A stretch of 64,000 nucleotides of DNA from Chryseobacterium artocarpi. GTDB taxonomy: Bacteria > Bacteroidota > Bacteroidia > Flavobacteriales > Weeksellaceae. Below are positions 56,519 through 64,000 of the stretch, piece after piece (the first letter of the stretch is position 1; every line of letters starts with the position of its first letter). Both the position numbers and the translations under genes were made by a program. Below the pieces are notes generated by a model. The model saw nothing but the letters and a program-made list of their open reading frames with translations. It had not been told where the DNA came from and made no database searches. Location of the stretch: positions 1 through 64,000 of the forward strand of contig NZ_MAYH01000012.1 of assembly GCF_001684975.1 (NCBI RefSeq), given 5' to 3'.

Positions 56519-57502
56519 TTATCCGTGTAATTGTTTCCAGATAGCATCCTTCAATTCCACAAGCCCTTCACCTGTTACACCAGAGAAGAATAATGGCTGT
56601 TTGTTTTCAGGGAACTCTGCTGCAATTTCTTTTCTCAGTTCATCATCCAAAAGATCAGATTTTGAAACGGAAATAATGAAATCTTTATCCAAAAGTTCAG
56701 GATTGTATTCCTTTAATTCATTTTCAAGAATCTTAAATTCCTGGAAGTGATCTTCAGAATCTGCCGGAATTAAGAATAGCAGGATTGAGTTTCTTTCAAT
56801 ATGTCTAAGGAATCTGTGCCCTAATCCTTTTCCTTCCGCTGCTCCTTCAATAATTCCCGGGATATCAGCCATTACAAATGATTTGTAATTTCTATAATCC
56901 ACGATCCCTAGGTTAGGAGTTAACGTGGTAAAGGCATAGTTTGCAATTTTAGGTTTTGCAGCAGAAACAGAAGCCAAAAGTGTAGATTTTCCGGCATTCG
57001 GAAATCCAACCAATCCTACATCGGCTAAAATTTTAAGCTCGAAGACGATATAGCCTTCCTGACCGTCCATTCCTGGTTGAGCATATCTTGGAGTCTGATT
57101 GGTAGAAGATTTGAAGAATTCGTTTCCTCTTCCTCCTTTTCCACCTTCCATCAAAATGATTTCCTGTTTATCTTCAAGAATCTCGCCGATAATTTCTCCT
57201 TCTTCATTTTTAGCGATAGTTCCGATGGGAACATCAATATAAATATCAGAACCATCAGCACCGGTAAGCTGGTTTTTTGCTCCGTTTTCACCACGTTCAG
57301 CTTTTATGTGACGGGTATAACGAAGCGGAAGTAAAGTCCATTCCTGAGAATTTCCTCTCATGATAACGTGACCTCCACGGCCTCCGTCACCACCATCGGG
57401 ACCTCCTTTAGGAATATACTTTTCACGGCGAAGGTGTGCAGATCCAGCACCTCCGTGTCCGCTTTTACAATGGATCTTTACGTAATCTACAAAGTTAGAC
57501 AT
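56519..57502 (-). CDS. obgE: GTPase Obg
   Basis: This 327-aa ribosome-assembly GTPase has the glycine-rich Obg fold at about 1-155 ([20 protein letters not shown]). The G domain follows, with [11 protein letters not shown] (G1), [16 protein letters not shown] (G3) and VSKSDLLD (G4). The optional C-terminal OCT domain is absent, giving the short form common in this phylum. It lies downstream of adk on the same strand. Confidence 0.96.
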   Translation of the reverse strand: MSNFVDYVKIHCKSGHGGAGSAHLRREKYIPKGGPDGGDGGRGGHVIMRGNSQEWTLLPLRYTRHIKAERGENGAKNQLTGADGSDIYIDVPIGTIAKNEEGEIIGEILEDKQEIILMEGGKGGRGNEFFKSSTNQTPRYAQPGMDGQEGYIVFELKILADVGLVGFPNAGKSTLLASVSAAKPKIANYAFTTLTPNLGIVDYRNYKSFVMADIPGIIEGAAEGKGLGHRFLRHIERNSILLFLIPADSEDHFQEFKILENELKEYNPELLDKDFIISVSKSDLLDDELRKEIAAEFPENKQPLFFSGVTGEGLVELKDAIWKQLHG

Positions 57503-57513
57503 ATAGTATTTGT

Positions 57514-57565
57514 TACGAGTTGCGAGTTACGGGACGAAAATACGAATCCCGTATCCCGAATCTCG
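57514..57565. repeat. Word-repeat hairpin between obgE and adk
   Basis: CGAGTTGCGAGTTACGGGA on the left and TCCCGTATCCCGAATCTCG on the right form an imperfect inverted repeat built from CGAGTT and CGGGA words. Confidence 0.6.
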
Positions 57566-57566
57566 A

Positions 57567-58145
57567 TTATTTAATTTTCTCTACTTCAGCAAAAAGTTTC
57601 TCGGAAATTTCGTTAATTTCTCCTACACCGTTTACTTCAACATATTTACCTTGTTGCTTGTAAAGTTCGGCTACTTCTGCTGTTTTAGTATAATATTCTT
57701 TAATTCTGTTTTCGATGATCTCTACATTGCTGTCGTCTGATCTACCGCTGGTTTCACCTCTTTTTAAAAGTCTTTCAACCAAAATTTTATCTTCAACAAT
57801 TAATGAAAGACAGATGTCGATCTCGTCATTCAATTCTTCTTTAACGATTTTTTCCAAAGCTTCTGTCTGAGCAGTAGTTCTTGGATAACCATCAAAAATA
57901 AAACCGTTAGTATCGGTAGGTTTTCTGATCTCATCAATCAGCATATCTGTTGTTACCTGATCCGGAACCAATTCTCCCTTATCGATGTAAGACTTAGCTA
58001 ATTTTCCAAGTTCAGTGTCATTTTTCATGTTATATCTGAAAAGATCACCTGTTGAAACCTGCTTTAAGTTGAATTTTTCGATTAGATTCTGAGCTTGTGT
58101 TCCTTTTCCACTTCCTGGAGGGCCGAACAGAACAATGTTTATCAT
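57567..58145 (-). CDS. adk: Adenylate kinase
   Basis: This 192-aa enzyme interconverts ATP + AMP and 2 ADP. P-loop GPPGSGKGTQA at 8-18, AMP-binding STGDLFR, DGYPRT, and a short LID (RGETSGRSDDS) without zinc cysteines are visible. It is slightly shorter than E. coli Adk (214) because of the short LID. It is followed by obgE. Confidence 0.96.
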   Translation of the reverse strand: MINIVLFGPPGSGKGTQAQNLIEKFNLKQVSTGDLFRYNMKNDTELGKLAKSYIDKGELVPDQVTTDMLIDEIRKPTDTNGFIFDGYPRTTAQTEALEKIVKEELNDEIDICLSLIVEDKILVERLLKRGETSGRSDDSNVEIIENRIKEYYTKTAEVAELYKQQGKYVEVNGVGEINEISEKLFAEVEKIK

Positions 58146-58159
58146 AATGTTGATTCGCT

Positions 58160-58298
58160 TCCGGCAATTGACATTTTGCTCTCAGCTCTTGGCTTTGGGC
58201 GACTTGCTTTTTGCTTTTAGCTTTATTTAGTTAATATTTTACTTTTATTTCAATTTAATATTTAAAGCTAATAGCCAGAAGCTAGAAGCTAATAGCCA
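58160..58298. repeat. Word-repeat intergenic region between hpt and adk
   Basis: The right arm repeats AGAAGCTA and GCTAATAGCC words (58264-58297). The left arm has TTTTGCTCTCAGCTCTTGGC and TTGCTTTTTGCTTTTAGC words in inverse sense, giving a long imperfect hairpin. No ORF. Confidence 0.55.
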
Positions 58299-58301
58299 TT
58301 T

Positions 58302-58856
58302 TTAATGGTTGATTTGTCCGTCTGCTAATTGGTATAAATTAGGTAGATTTCTTCCCAATTCATCATAATCCAAGCCGTAACCCAGTACAAATTTGTTTGG
58401 AATTTCTTTTCCGATATAATCCAATTTAAAGTCTTTCTTGTAAATCTCAGGTTTCAATAAGAAACTTGCTAATTTTACAGACTTAGGACGCTGCGTTTCC
58501 TTAAAATACTTGAAAAGACTCTCCACTGTATTTCCTGTATCTACGATATCTTCCACAAGAATGATGTGACGGTCTTTTACATCCTTAGTAAGCTCCATTT
58601 TCTGATAAACAATCCCTGTAGATTCAGTTCCTACATAAGAGCTCATTTGAATGAAGGCAATCTCGCATTCACCCGGATAATATTTCAAAAGATCTGAGAA
58701 GAACATGATCACCCCATTTAATACGCCGATGAAAACAGGAACTTCATCCTTGTAGTCTTCATAAATTCTTAACGCTGTCTCTTTTACAATTTCCTGAATT
58801 TCGGCTTCCTCTAAATAAGGGACGAAAGTTTTGTCGTGAACTTTAATACTTTCCAT
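58302..58856 (-). CDS. hpt: Hypoxanthine phosphoribosyltransferase
   Basis: This 184-aa purine-salvage enzyme transfers phosphoribose from PRPP to hypoxanthine or guanine. The PRPP-binding motif IILVEDIVDTGNTVE, PVFIGVLNGVIMF (loop I) and KFVLGYGLDYDE near the C-terminus are visible. A TAACTTTG promoter box at 58875-58882 (minus) lies 18 bp before the ATG used, so the 15-codon upstream extension is rejected. Confidence 0.94.
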   Translation of the reverse strand: MESIKVHDKTFVPYLEEAEIQEIVKETALRIYEDYKDEVPVFIGVLNGVIMFFSDLLKYYPGECEIAFIQMSSYVGTESTGIVYQKMELTKDVKDRHIILVEDIVDTGNTVESLFKYFKETQRPKSVKLASFLLKPEIYKKDFKLDYIGKEIPNKFVLGYGLDYDELGRNLPNLYQLADGQINH

Positions 58857-58910
58857 AAAATTTTTAGTAGGAGGCAAAGTTACGGAATTTTGATTTTTCA
58901 ATAAAATCTT

Positions 58911-59051
58911 TTTGTGTTTAATCCGGGATTTGTGCTATCTTTGTTCTTTCAAAACCCAAAAATACAGACATGTAGGATATAATTTCTTTCAGATTTATTA
59001 AAGCAGTAGCGAACGAGTTACTGGTGTTTAACCATTATTAAGAAAGAAATC
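58911..59051 (+). promoter_or_regulatory. Promoter and structured leader of the ABC-F gene
   Basis: TTTG (58911-58914), 21 bp, then TATCTTTG (58936-58943) matches the Bacteroidota -33/-7 promoter. The leader of about 100 nt contains an ATG-TAG start-stop at 58970-58975. Next is a hairpin around CAGTAGCG...GAGTTACTG (59006-59025). The arms AATTTCTTTC (58981-58990) and GAAAGAAAT (about 59043-59051) sequester the region just before the gene's ATG. The arrangement suggests translation-linked attenuation. Confidence 0.5.
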
Positions 59052-60641
59052 ATGATTTTACTTCAAAATATGTCCTTTGGGTTTCCGGGAGGAGATCTGC
59101 TATTTAATCATATCAATTTAACGATACAATCTTATACAAAATCAGCGCTTGTGGGAAGCAATGGTATGGGAAAATCTACTTTGCTGAAGATCATCGCCAA
59201 TGAATTACAACCTGTAGAAGGAAGCATAAATATTCGGGGAGATATTTTTTATGTTCCTCAAATGTTTGGAAATTTTAATCATTTAACCATAGCTGAATGT
59301 CTTAAAATAGATCAAAAGCTTGATGCTCTTGAAAAAATTACAAATGGCGAGACTGATGAAAAATACTTTGAAATTTTAAATGACGATTGGGAAATTGAAG
59401 AACGTTGTCAAAATGCACTGAAATACTGGAATCTTCAGAATTTTAATTTAAACCAAAAACTGGAAAGTTTAAGTGGTGGGCAAAAGACAAAGGTTTTTCT
59501 TGCCGGAATTCAGATTAATCAACCAGAAATTATCGTTCTGGATGAACCAACGAATCATCTTGATCTGGAAGGACGAAAGCGTCTTTATGAACTTATTGAG
59601 AAAACAAGTGCAACAATCCTGATTGTAAGTCATGATAGAATGTTGCTGAACCTGATTGATACCATTTTTGAATTGAGTAATCAGGGAATTACTACGTACG
59701 GCGGTAATTTTGATTTTTATACAGAGCAAAAAGAAATTGAAGAAGGAGCATTACAAAATGATATTCACGCTAAAGAAAGAGCTCTGAAAAAAGCAAAAGA
59801 AAAAGAAAGAGAAACGCTTGAACGTAAACAAAAGCTTGATGCGAAAGGAAAACAAAAGCAGGAAAAATCTGGTGTAGCAAGAATTATGATGAATACCATG
59901 AAAAATAATGCTGAGAAAAATACCTCAAAACTGAAAAGTGTACATGCTGAAAAGATTAGTGATATTTCTGGAGATTTAAGAGAGTTGCGTTCTTCACTGA
60001 GAAATTATGATCAGATGAAAGTTGATTTCAATGATTCAAATCTGCATTCCGGAAAAGTTTTGCTGTCTGGAGAAAATATTAATTTTAAATATGGAGATGA
60101 AAAGCTGTGGAAAGAAAATCTTGATCTGGAAATCCGTAGTGGAAACAGAATTTCTATTAAAGGTTCAAACGGATCAGGGAAAACAACATTGATGCAGCTT
60201 TTGTTGGGGAAAATAAAACCATTTGAAGGAAATATCAACAGGACAGATTTTAATAGCATTTATATTGATCAGGAATATTCTTTAATTGATCATGAAGCTG
60301 CTGTTTATGATTTTGCCCAGACTTTTAATGATAATGCTACGCAGGAATCTGAGATCAAAACATTATTGTCCCGATTTCTATTCGGAAAAGATACATGGGA
60401 TAAAAAATGTGGTTTTTTGAGTGGTGGAGAACGTTTAAGACTTCTTTTATGTGGGTTATCCATAAGTAATAAAGCTCCGGATATGATTATTCTTGATGAA
60501 CCAACAAATAACCTTGATTTGCAGAATATTGAAATCCTGACTGATTCTATTAAAGATTATCATGGAACACTTCTGGTAATCTCACACGATGAAGTTTTTC
60601 TGAATGAAATTGGAATTGATAGGGAAGTGGTGTTGAAGTGA
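59052..60641 (+). CDS. ABC-F family ATPase
   Basis: This 529-aa soluble protein has two ABC domains and no membrane helix. The first has GSNGMGKST, LSGGQKTKVFLAG and LDEPTNHLDLEG; the second has GSNGSGKTT, LSGGERLRLLLCG and LDEPTNNLDLQN. A charged coiled-coil linker (about 240-320; KERALKKAKEKERE) lies between them. ABC-F proteins act on the ribosome, either as housekeeping translation factors (Uup/YbiT/EttA) or antibiotic-protection factors. The leader upstream raises the possibility of the inducible type. Confidence 0.93.
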   Translation: MILLQNMSFGFPGGDLLFNHINLTIQSYTKSALVGSNGMGKSTLLKIIANELQPVEGSINIRGDIFYVPQMFGNFNHLTIAECLKIDQKLDALEKITNGETDEKYFEILNDDWEIEERCQNALKYWNLQNFNLNQKLESLSGGQKTKVFLAGIQINQPEIIVLDEPTNHLDLEGRKRLYELIEKTSATILIVSHDRMLLNLIDTIFELSNQGITTYGGNFDFYTEQKEIEEGALQNDIHAKERALKKAKEKERETLERKQKLDAKGKQKQEKSGVARIMMNTMKNNAEKNTSKLKSVHAEKISDISGDLRELRSSLRNYDQMKVDFNDSNLHSGKVLLSGENINFKYGDEKLWKENLDLEIRSGNRISIKGSNGSGKTTLMQLLLGKIKPFEGNINRTDFNSIYIDQEYSLIDHEAAVYDFAQTFNDNATQESEIKTLLSRFLFGKDTWDKKCGFLSGGERLRLLLCGLSISNKAPDMIILDEPTNNLDLQNIEILTDSIKDYHGTLLVISHDEVFLNEIGIDREVVLK

Positions 60642-60646
60642 TTTTT

Positions 60647-60970
60647 TCTTGTAGATCACGCAGATTTCGCTGATGCTTATGTATTATTTTAATCTGTATT
60701 TGCAAAATTCATGAGAGATTATTTTGTTTTCAAAGGAGTCAATTGAATAGTAATATTTTTTCTCGCAGATCACGCAGATTTCGCTGATGTTTGTATATTA
60801 TTTAAATCTGCATGATTTGCAAAATCTACGAGATATTATTTTGTTTTCAAAGGAGTCAATTGAATAATAATATTTTTTCTCGCAGATCACGCAGGTTTCG
60901 CTGATGTTTGTATATTATTTAAATCTGCATGATTTGCAAAATCTACGAGATATTATTTTGTTTTCAATAT
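60647..60970. repeat. Three tandem ~115-bp intergenic repeats
   Basis: Units start at 60647, 60761 and 60878 (TCTCGCAGATCACGCAG in units 2 and 3; TCTTGTAGATCACGCAG in unit 1). Each contains inverted arms TCTCGCAGAT...ATCTACGAGA around CGCTGATG...AAATCTGCATGATTTGC, followed by CAAAGGAGTCAATTGAATA in units 1 and 2. No ORF spans them. Unit 1 has diverged most. Confidence 0.85.
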
Positions 60971-60975
60971 ATTCA

Positions 60976-61048
60976 ATTCAATAGGAACGGGCTTTAGCCT
61001 GTTTATTTTAAATAACAAAATCCCATTGGCTTTAGCCTAAACCTAAAA
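60976..61048. repeat. Two-hairpin palindromic element, copy C
   Basis: ATTCAATAG, hairpin 1 AACGGGCT-TT-AGCCTGTT (one G-U pair), hairpin 2 TTGGCT-TT-AGCCTAA, then ACCTAAAAAA. It abuts the tandem repeats. Confidence 0.75.
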
Positions 61049-61051
61049 AAT

Positions 61052-61080
61052 AAAACCCCGGAAATGACTTCCGGGGTTTT
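61052..61080. terminator. Terminator of the WYL-zinc ribbon-HEAT unit
   Basis: AAAACCCCGGAA / TTCCGGGGTTTT, a 12-bp perfect stem with a 5-nt loop, flanked for both directions. Confidence 0.9.
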
Positions 61081-61090
61081 ATTTCTAAAA

Positions 61091-61609
61091 TTATTTCTTC
61101 GTTTTTTTGATTGCATCAAGGTAAATCTTCTTAATACTATTCTTTTCCTCTTTTTCACTAAGATCTTCAAGTGTAGGAAGTAAGGTTGTATTGTGTGATG
61201 TTTTCAGCTTAAGAATTTCTCCTAATGCAAAAGCAGCACTCCAGCGTACAACAGTTCCTTCATGATCTGTATTGGCTAAAAGATTACTGATAGCTTTATC
61301 CAGATTTTCTGTGAATAAATGTGCTGTATTGCCAATTACTTTAGCACTTTCCCATTTTATTCTTGGCGCTTTTTCAGTAAGAGTATTCGTTACAAATCCA
61401 AATACTGTTTCATCAGCAAGATTTGGATTCTGTTTTGTGGCGTATTCTATCGCTTCTATGCAGGTGCCTTTTACAGGGTCTTTTGCTTTTTCCGCGAAGG
61501 CAATCAGTTCGTCAGTAGGAAGGGACGTGTCAATAATCCATTTACTTACGATTTCCGTTTTTTCCTTTGCTTTTGTTGCCTTGTCTTTAAAAAGTTCTTC
61601 TATGGTCAT
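61091..61609 (-). CDS. HEAT-repeat-like protein
   Basis: This 172-aa all-helical protein has repeated helix pairs such as DPVKGTCIEAIEYAT, KAPRIKWESAKVIGNTAH and GTVVRWSAAFALGEILKL, the pattern of HEAT or ARM repeats used as protein scaffolds. The C-terminus is Lys-rich (KKIYLDAIKKTKK). It starts 5 bp after the zinc-ribbon gene, so the two are co-transcribed. Function unknown. Confidence 0.85.
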   Translation of the reverse strand: MTIEELFKDKATKAKEKTEIVSKWIIDTSLPTDELIAFAEKAKDPVKGTCIEAIEYATKQNPNLADETVFGFVTNTLTEKAPRIKWESAKVIGNTAHLFTENLDKAISNLLANTDHEGTVVRWSAAFALGEILKLKTSHNTTLLPTLEDLSEKEEKNSIKKIYLDAIKKTKK

Positions 61610-61614
61610 GGTGA

Positions 61615-61884
61615 TTAATTTTGATTTTTCCAGCGTTCTAATTTAGGAATTCCGTTTGAAAATAAACTTGCTAAAAAACCAGGGAAGCCCATTTCCTTCA
61701 TTTTATGTTTTACAAATTCCTGCATTTCCTTTGCTGTGATATCAGTTTGTCTGAATTGCCCTTTTTCATAGCAATAATCACAATATATGGTACTGATTGA
61801 TCCGTCGGCATTCGTTCCGCCTCCATTAGGTGATTTTTTCAGAGGCATTCCGCAGCTCTGGCAATTTTTGTATACTTTATCCAT
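61615..61884 (-). CDS. Zinc-ribbon domain protein
   Basis: This 89-aa protein has one zinc ribbon: CQSCGMPL and CDYCYEKG (four cysteines), followed by a helical tail (TAKEMQEFVKHKMKEMGFPG). It matches the putative zinc ribbon (zinc_ribbon_2) family, often adjacent to WYL-type regulators. It lies between a WYL regulator and a HEAT protein on the same strand. Confidence 0.9.
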   Translation of the reverse strand: MDKVYKNCQSCGMPLKKSPNGGGTNADGSISTIYCDYCYEKGQFRQTDITAKEMQEFVKHKMKEMGFPGFLASLFSNGIPKLERWKNQN

Positions 61885-61988
61885 GTTGTATTATATTTTG
61901 GACAAAAGTAAATAGGGCGACTGTCAACCTTATGTCAGTCCGTTTTTTTTAATTTAAAAATAAGCAGCCTGTTTCAGTTTTCAACCCT

Positions 61989-62669
61989 CTACGTCAAAGA
62001 ATTAATATATTCTTCCAGTGTAAAATGGCTTTCTTTCCTAAAAGGCAGTCCTATATTTCTTAATTCCTGAATCTGTAAGACTTTAAAATCCCGGTATTCG
62101 TTTCTTTCCCAGCACCAGGCTATCAGATGCCATTGATTGGTATAAAAGCTCATACCGATAGGCTCAATTTCCCTTTCGCTGGCTTTATTTAAATTATTGA
62201 GATAACTTATTTTCAGAATTTGCTTATCAACAATGGCATTTTGTATAATTGTAAGATAATCTTTACTGTGGTCTGTTTCCGGAGAAATGTAGATGCCGAT
62301 TTTTTTCTGCAACAGATCAGCTTTCTCCTTTTCAGAATATTGCAAGACAGATTTTATTTTATCTATGGCATTGGAAACATTCTTTTGTATGGTTTTGTCT
62401 GTATAACGTTCCGATAGTTTTGAAATCATGATCAGAGCATTCGCTTCATCACTGGTAAGAAGAACGGGTGGTAAAAAGAATCCTTGCAAAACCGTATATC
62501 CTTTTTGTGGTTCATAATCAATAGGAACTCCAATTTCTCCCAATGCTTTAATATCCCGGTAAACTGTTCTTATGCTGATTTCGTATTTTTCAGCAATATA
62601 ATCGGCGGTTACAAACTTTTTAGATTGTAAAGTAGTGAGCACGGAGATAAGCCTGTCGATTCTGTTCAT
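61989..62669 (-). CDS. YafY-like HTH/WYL-domain transcriptional regulator
   Basis: This 226-aa protein has an N-terminal HTH_11 winged helix (RIDRLISVLTTLQSKKFVTA, EKYEISIRTVYRDIKAL) and a WYL ligand-sensing domain (about 135-200; GMSFYTNQWHLIAWCWERNEYRDFKVLQI). It is a typical repressor or activator of neighbouring genes; the zinc-ribbon and HEAT genes downstream are its likely partners. Confidence 0.93.
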   Translation of the reverse strand: MNRIDRLISVLTTLQSKKFVTADYIAEKYEISIRTVYRDIKALGEIGVPIDYEPQKGYTVLQGFFLPPVLLTSDEANALIMISKLSERYTDKTIQKNVSNAIDKIKSVLQYSEKEKADLLQKKIGIYISPETDHSKDYLTIIQNAIVDKQILKISYLNNLNKASEREIEPIGMSFYTNQWHLIAWCWERNEYRDFKVLQIQELRNIGLPFRKESHFTLEEYINSLT

Positions 62670-62806
62670 TATTAAACGAGATATGACTCAAAAATATAAA
62701 AATATTAGAAATACTATCGCCATTGCGAGCAAATCGAAGCAATCTTAACTAGGGAATTAATAATTTCAAAAGTCCTTTTCAGATAATGTTAAATCTAAAA
62801 CATTCT

Positions 62807-63733
62807 TTAATGTTTTAAAATCCAATGATAGATTTCATTCAATACCTCTTCCCGGATTTCTTCATTAAGAATTTCATGACGCATTTCAGGATAAATTTTA
62901 GTCTCTACATCCTGAAAACCATCTGCTTTTAAATTATTTATTGTGTAAAGAACACCTTTGCTAAAATCTCCGATCGGATCATTTTGTCCACTTACAAATA
63001 AGAACGGAAAAGACTTATCAATAGAAGCTGCCCAATTTCTCGCCGTAGCTCTCTTATAAACCGTAAATAAAGTATAAAAGGCATTATGGGTAAACGGAAT
63101 TCCGCAAAGCTCATCCTGTTCAAAAGCTGTTCTGTTTTTTTTATTAACGCTTAACCAGCTAGTATCACTAAAGTCTTTATCGTTTTTAAAGTGTTTATTA
63201 TTCACATTTGTAAAGACAGAGTTCAAAAATGTACGATGACGAGGTGCCAGAAGATTAGCCACCGATAAATAAGCTCTTAAAAAATGAATTCCCGGTAAAG
63301 GACCTCCCGTTCCTGTAATAATAGCTCCTGAAAATTTCCGACTTGCTTTTTGGAGGAGACAACGGGTGACAAAAGATCCCATTGAATGTCCCAAAATAAA
63401 ATGCGGAACATCCTGATATTGTGCTGCAAGATGATCTGCCATCATTTCTGCATCAGAAATCAGCCTGTCATCAGGTTTATCTAGTTGAAAGAACCCGATC
63501 TCACTTTTATCTTTTACAGATTTTCCATGTCCTAGGTGATCATATGTTAACACAGCAATTCCATGATTGGCTAAATATTCTGCTATTTCAGCATATCTTC
63601 CGCTGTGTTCCTGCATTCCGTGTACAATGAGTAGGGTGGCTTTTACAGTTTCTGGTGAAAACAAAGTATAGAAAAGCTTAGATTCTTTATTAAATTTGGA
63701 CGTCAAAAATGTTGGCTTTTGAGAAATGGGCAT
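62807..63733 (-). CDS. Alpha/beta hydrolase, monoacylglycerol-lipase-like
   Basis: This 308-aa serine hydrolase of the Hydrolase_4 (S33-like) family has HGMQEHSGRY (oxyanion region), YDHLGHGKS, and the nucleophile elbow GHSMGSF. A likely catalytic Asp is in SGQNDPIGDF and the catalytic His in PEMRHEILNE. This matches monoacylglycerol lipase or lysophospholipase L2 types. No signal peptide. It is a single-gene unit. Confidence 0.93.
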   Translation of the reverse strand: MPISQKPTFLTSKFNKESKLFYTLFSPETVKATLLIVHGMQEHSGRYAEIAEYLANHGIAVLTYDHLGHGKSVKDKSEIGFFQLDKPDDRLISDAEMMADHLAAQYQDVPHFILGHSMGSFVTRCLLQKASRKFSGAIITGTGGPLPGIHFLRAYLSVANLLAPRHRTFLNSVFTNVNNKHFKNDKDFSDTSWLSVNKKNRTAFEQDELCGIPFTHNAFYTLFTVYKRATARNWAASIDKSFPFLFVSGQNDPIGDFSKGVLYTINNLKADGFQDVETKIYPEMRHEILNEEIREEVLNEIYHWILKH

Positions 63734-63786
63734 ATAGGTCTTTATTTAGAAAGTAATCAAATATAAAAATATTTCTCTATCAAAAT

Positions 63787-64000
63787 TTAAACAATTGATT
63801 TCGGTTTGTTTTTACTTTTTTGAAATCCGTTTAATAGAAACCAGGCTATATTTGATATTGTAAATAGAAGAAGTGTCCAAATTAGACTTGAGCCTGTTCT
63901 TGTTTCATAAGTTCCTTGTTCTTCTCGAAGAATTATTATATTATTTGGATTGATATCTGTATTATCTAATGCTTTTTTATAGTTGTCTTCTTCTGCAATG
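63787..64000 (-). CDS. C-terminal part of an unidentified membrane protein (runs off the window)
   Basis: A minus-strand frame open to the right edge encodes the last 70 residues of a protein: a hydrophilic part (EEDNYKKALDNTDINPNN, ILREEQGTYETRTG), one strong membrane helix (LIWTLLLFTISNIAWFLL) and a basic tail (FQKSKNKPKSIV). The codon use is like its neighbours. The helix near the C-terminus resembles a tail anchor or the last segment of a larger protein. The 5' end lies beyond base 64000. Confidence 0.7.
   Translation of the reverse strand, partial: IAEEDNYKKALDNTDINPNNIIILREEQGTYETRTGSSLIWTLLLFTISNIAWFLLNGFQKSKNKPKSIV

Noticed and set aside
62720-62752. Segment with CCATTGCGAGCAAATCGAAG between the WYL regulator and lipase genes
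   Set aside because: It resembles a fragment of a widespread intergenic repeat, but a single short copy here is not enough to call an element.

Overview
The window looks like a chromosomal segment of a Chryseobacterium-like flavobacterium (Bacteroidota, Weeksellaceae). The evidence is low G+C, a SusC/SusD pair and an Oar-type TonB receptor, recurrent TAnnTTTG promoter -7 elements just upstream of start codons, weak Shine-Dalgarno sequences, secreted proteins with short signal peptides, and a DUF2461/GSCFA/DUF4269 gene complement. It opens inside a 5S rRNA, so it begins at the end of an rRNA operon. All protein functions below are read from motifs; no database search was possible.

Layout. 0.4-10.9 kb is a complete potassium-uptake (Kdp) locus: an NtrC-type sigma-54 response regulator, a candidate -24/-12 promoter, two unannotated tiny membrane proteins, kdpF, kdpA, kdpB, kdpC, an outer-membrane porin, a truncated KdpD (sensor N-terminus plus Usp only) and a separate membrane histidine kinase. 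11-13.7 kb has a small secreted protein and ligA. 14.1-24.6 kb is a nutrient-scavenging region: an Oar-type TonB receptor, a secreted glycerophosphodiesterase, then a SusC/SusD/calcineurin-phosphoesterase operon that may harvest organophosphates. 24.8-30.2 kb has an SDR enzyme, prmA, an SH3-like secreted protein, MgtC, a SUKH protein and an e(P4) acid phosphatase.

30.4-38.6 kb is the most unusual part. Two tRNA clusters on the minus strand (Pro-Arg-Pro-Arg and Ser-Pro-Arg) are each followed by tandem tRNA-derived modules. Downstream of the first lie seven 130-bp repeats of a degenerate tRNA-Arg-like sequence plus a terminator. Downstream of the second lie two 359-bp repeats in which a small GIY-YIG endonuclease ORF runs into a tRNA 3' part. 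Both families share a palindromic anticodon arm. Between the clusters sit a thermonuclease, a four-gene minus-strand cluster (erythromycin-esterase-like protein, BcrA-type ABC ATPase, ABC-2 permease, and a double-glycine-leader peptide with the cysteine pattern of CS-alpha-beta defensins), and a Crp/Fnr regulator with an MBL-fold hydrolase.

38.7-46.5 kb holds a peptidoglycan amidase, aspartase, and a surface-polysaccharide group (two glycosyltransferases, flippase, FkbM methyltransferase). 46.8-60.6 kb is mostly housekeeping: a DEAD-box helicase, a DUF47/Pit phosphate transporter pair, polyprenyl synthetase, GSCFA, DUF4269, TatD, an acyltransferase, an RhlE-type helicase, obgE, adk, hpt and an ABC-F ATPase. 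60.6-64 kb has intergenic tandem repeats, then HEAT, zinc-ribbon and WYL-regulator genes, a monoacylglycerol-lipase-like hydrolase, and the C-terminal end of one more membrane protein. Several intergenic repeat families (a two-hairpin palindromic element in three copies, a 115-bp tandem repeat, and word-repeat hairpins) are scattered through the window.
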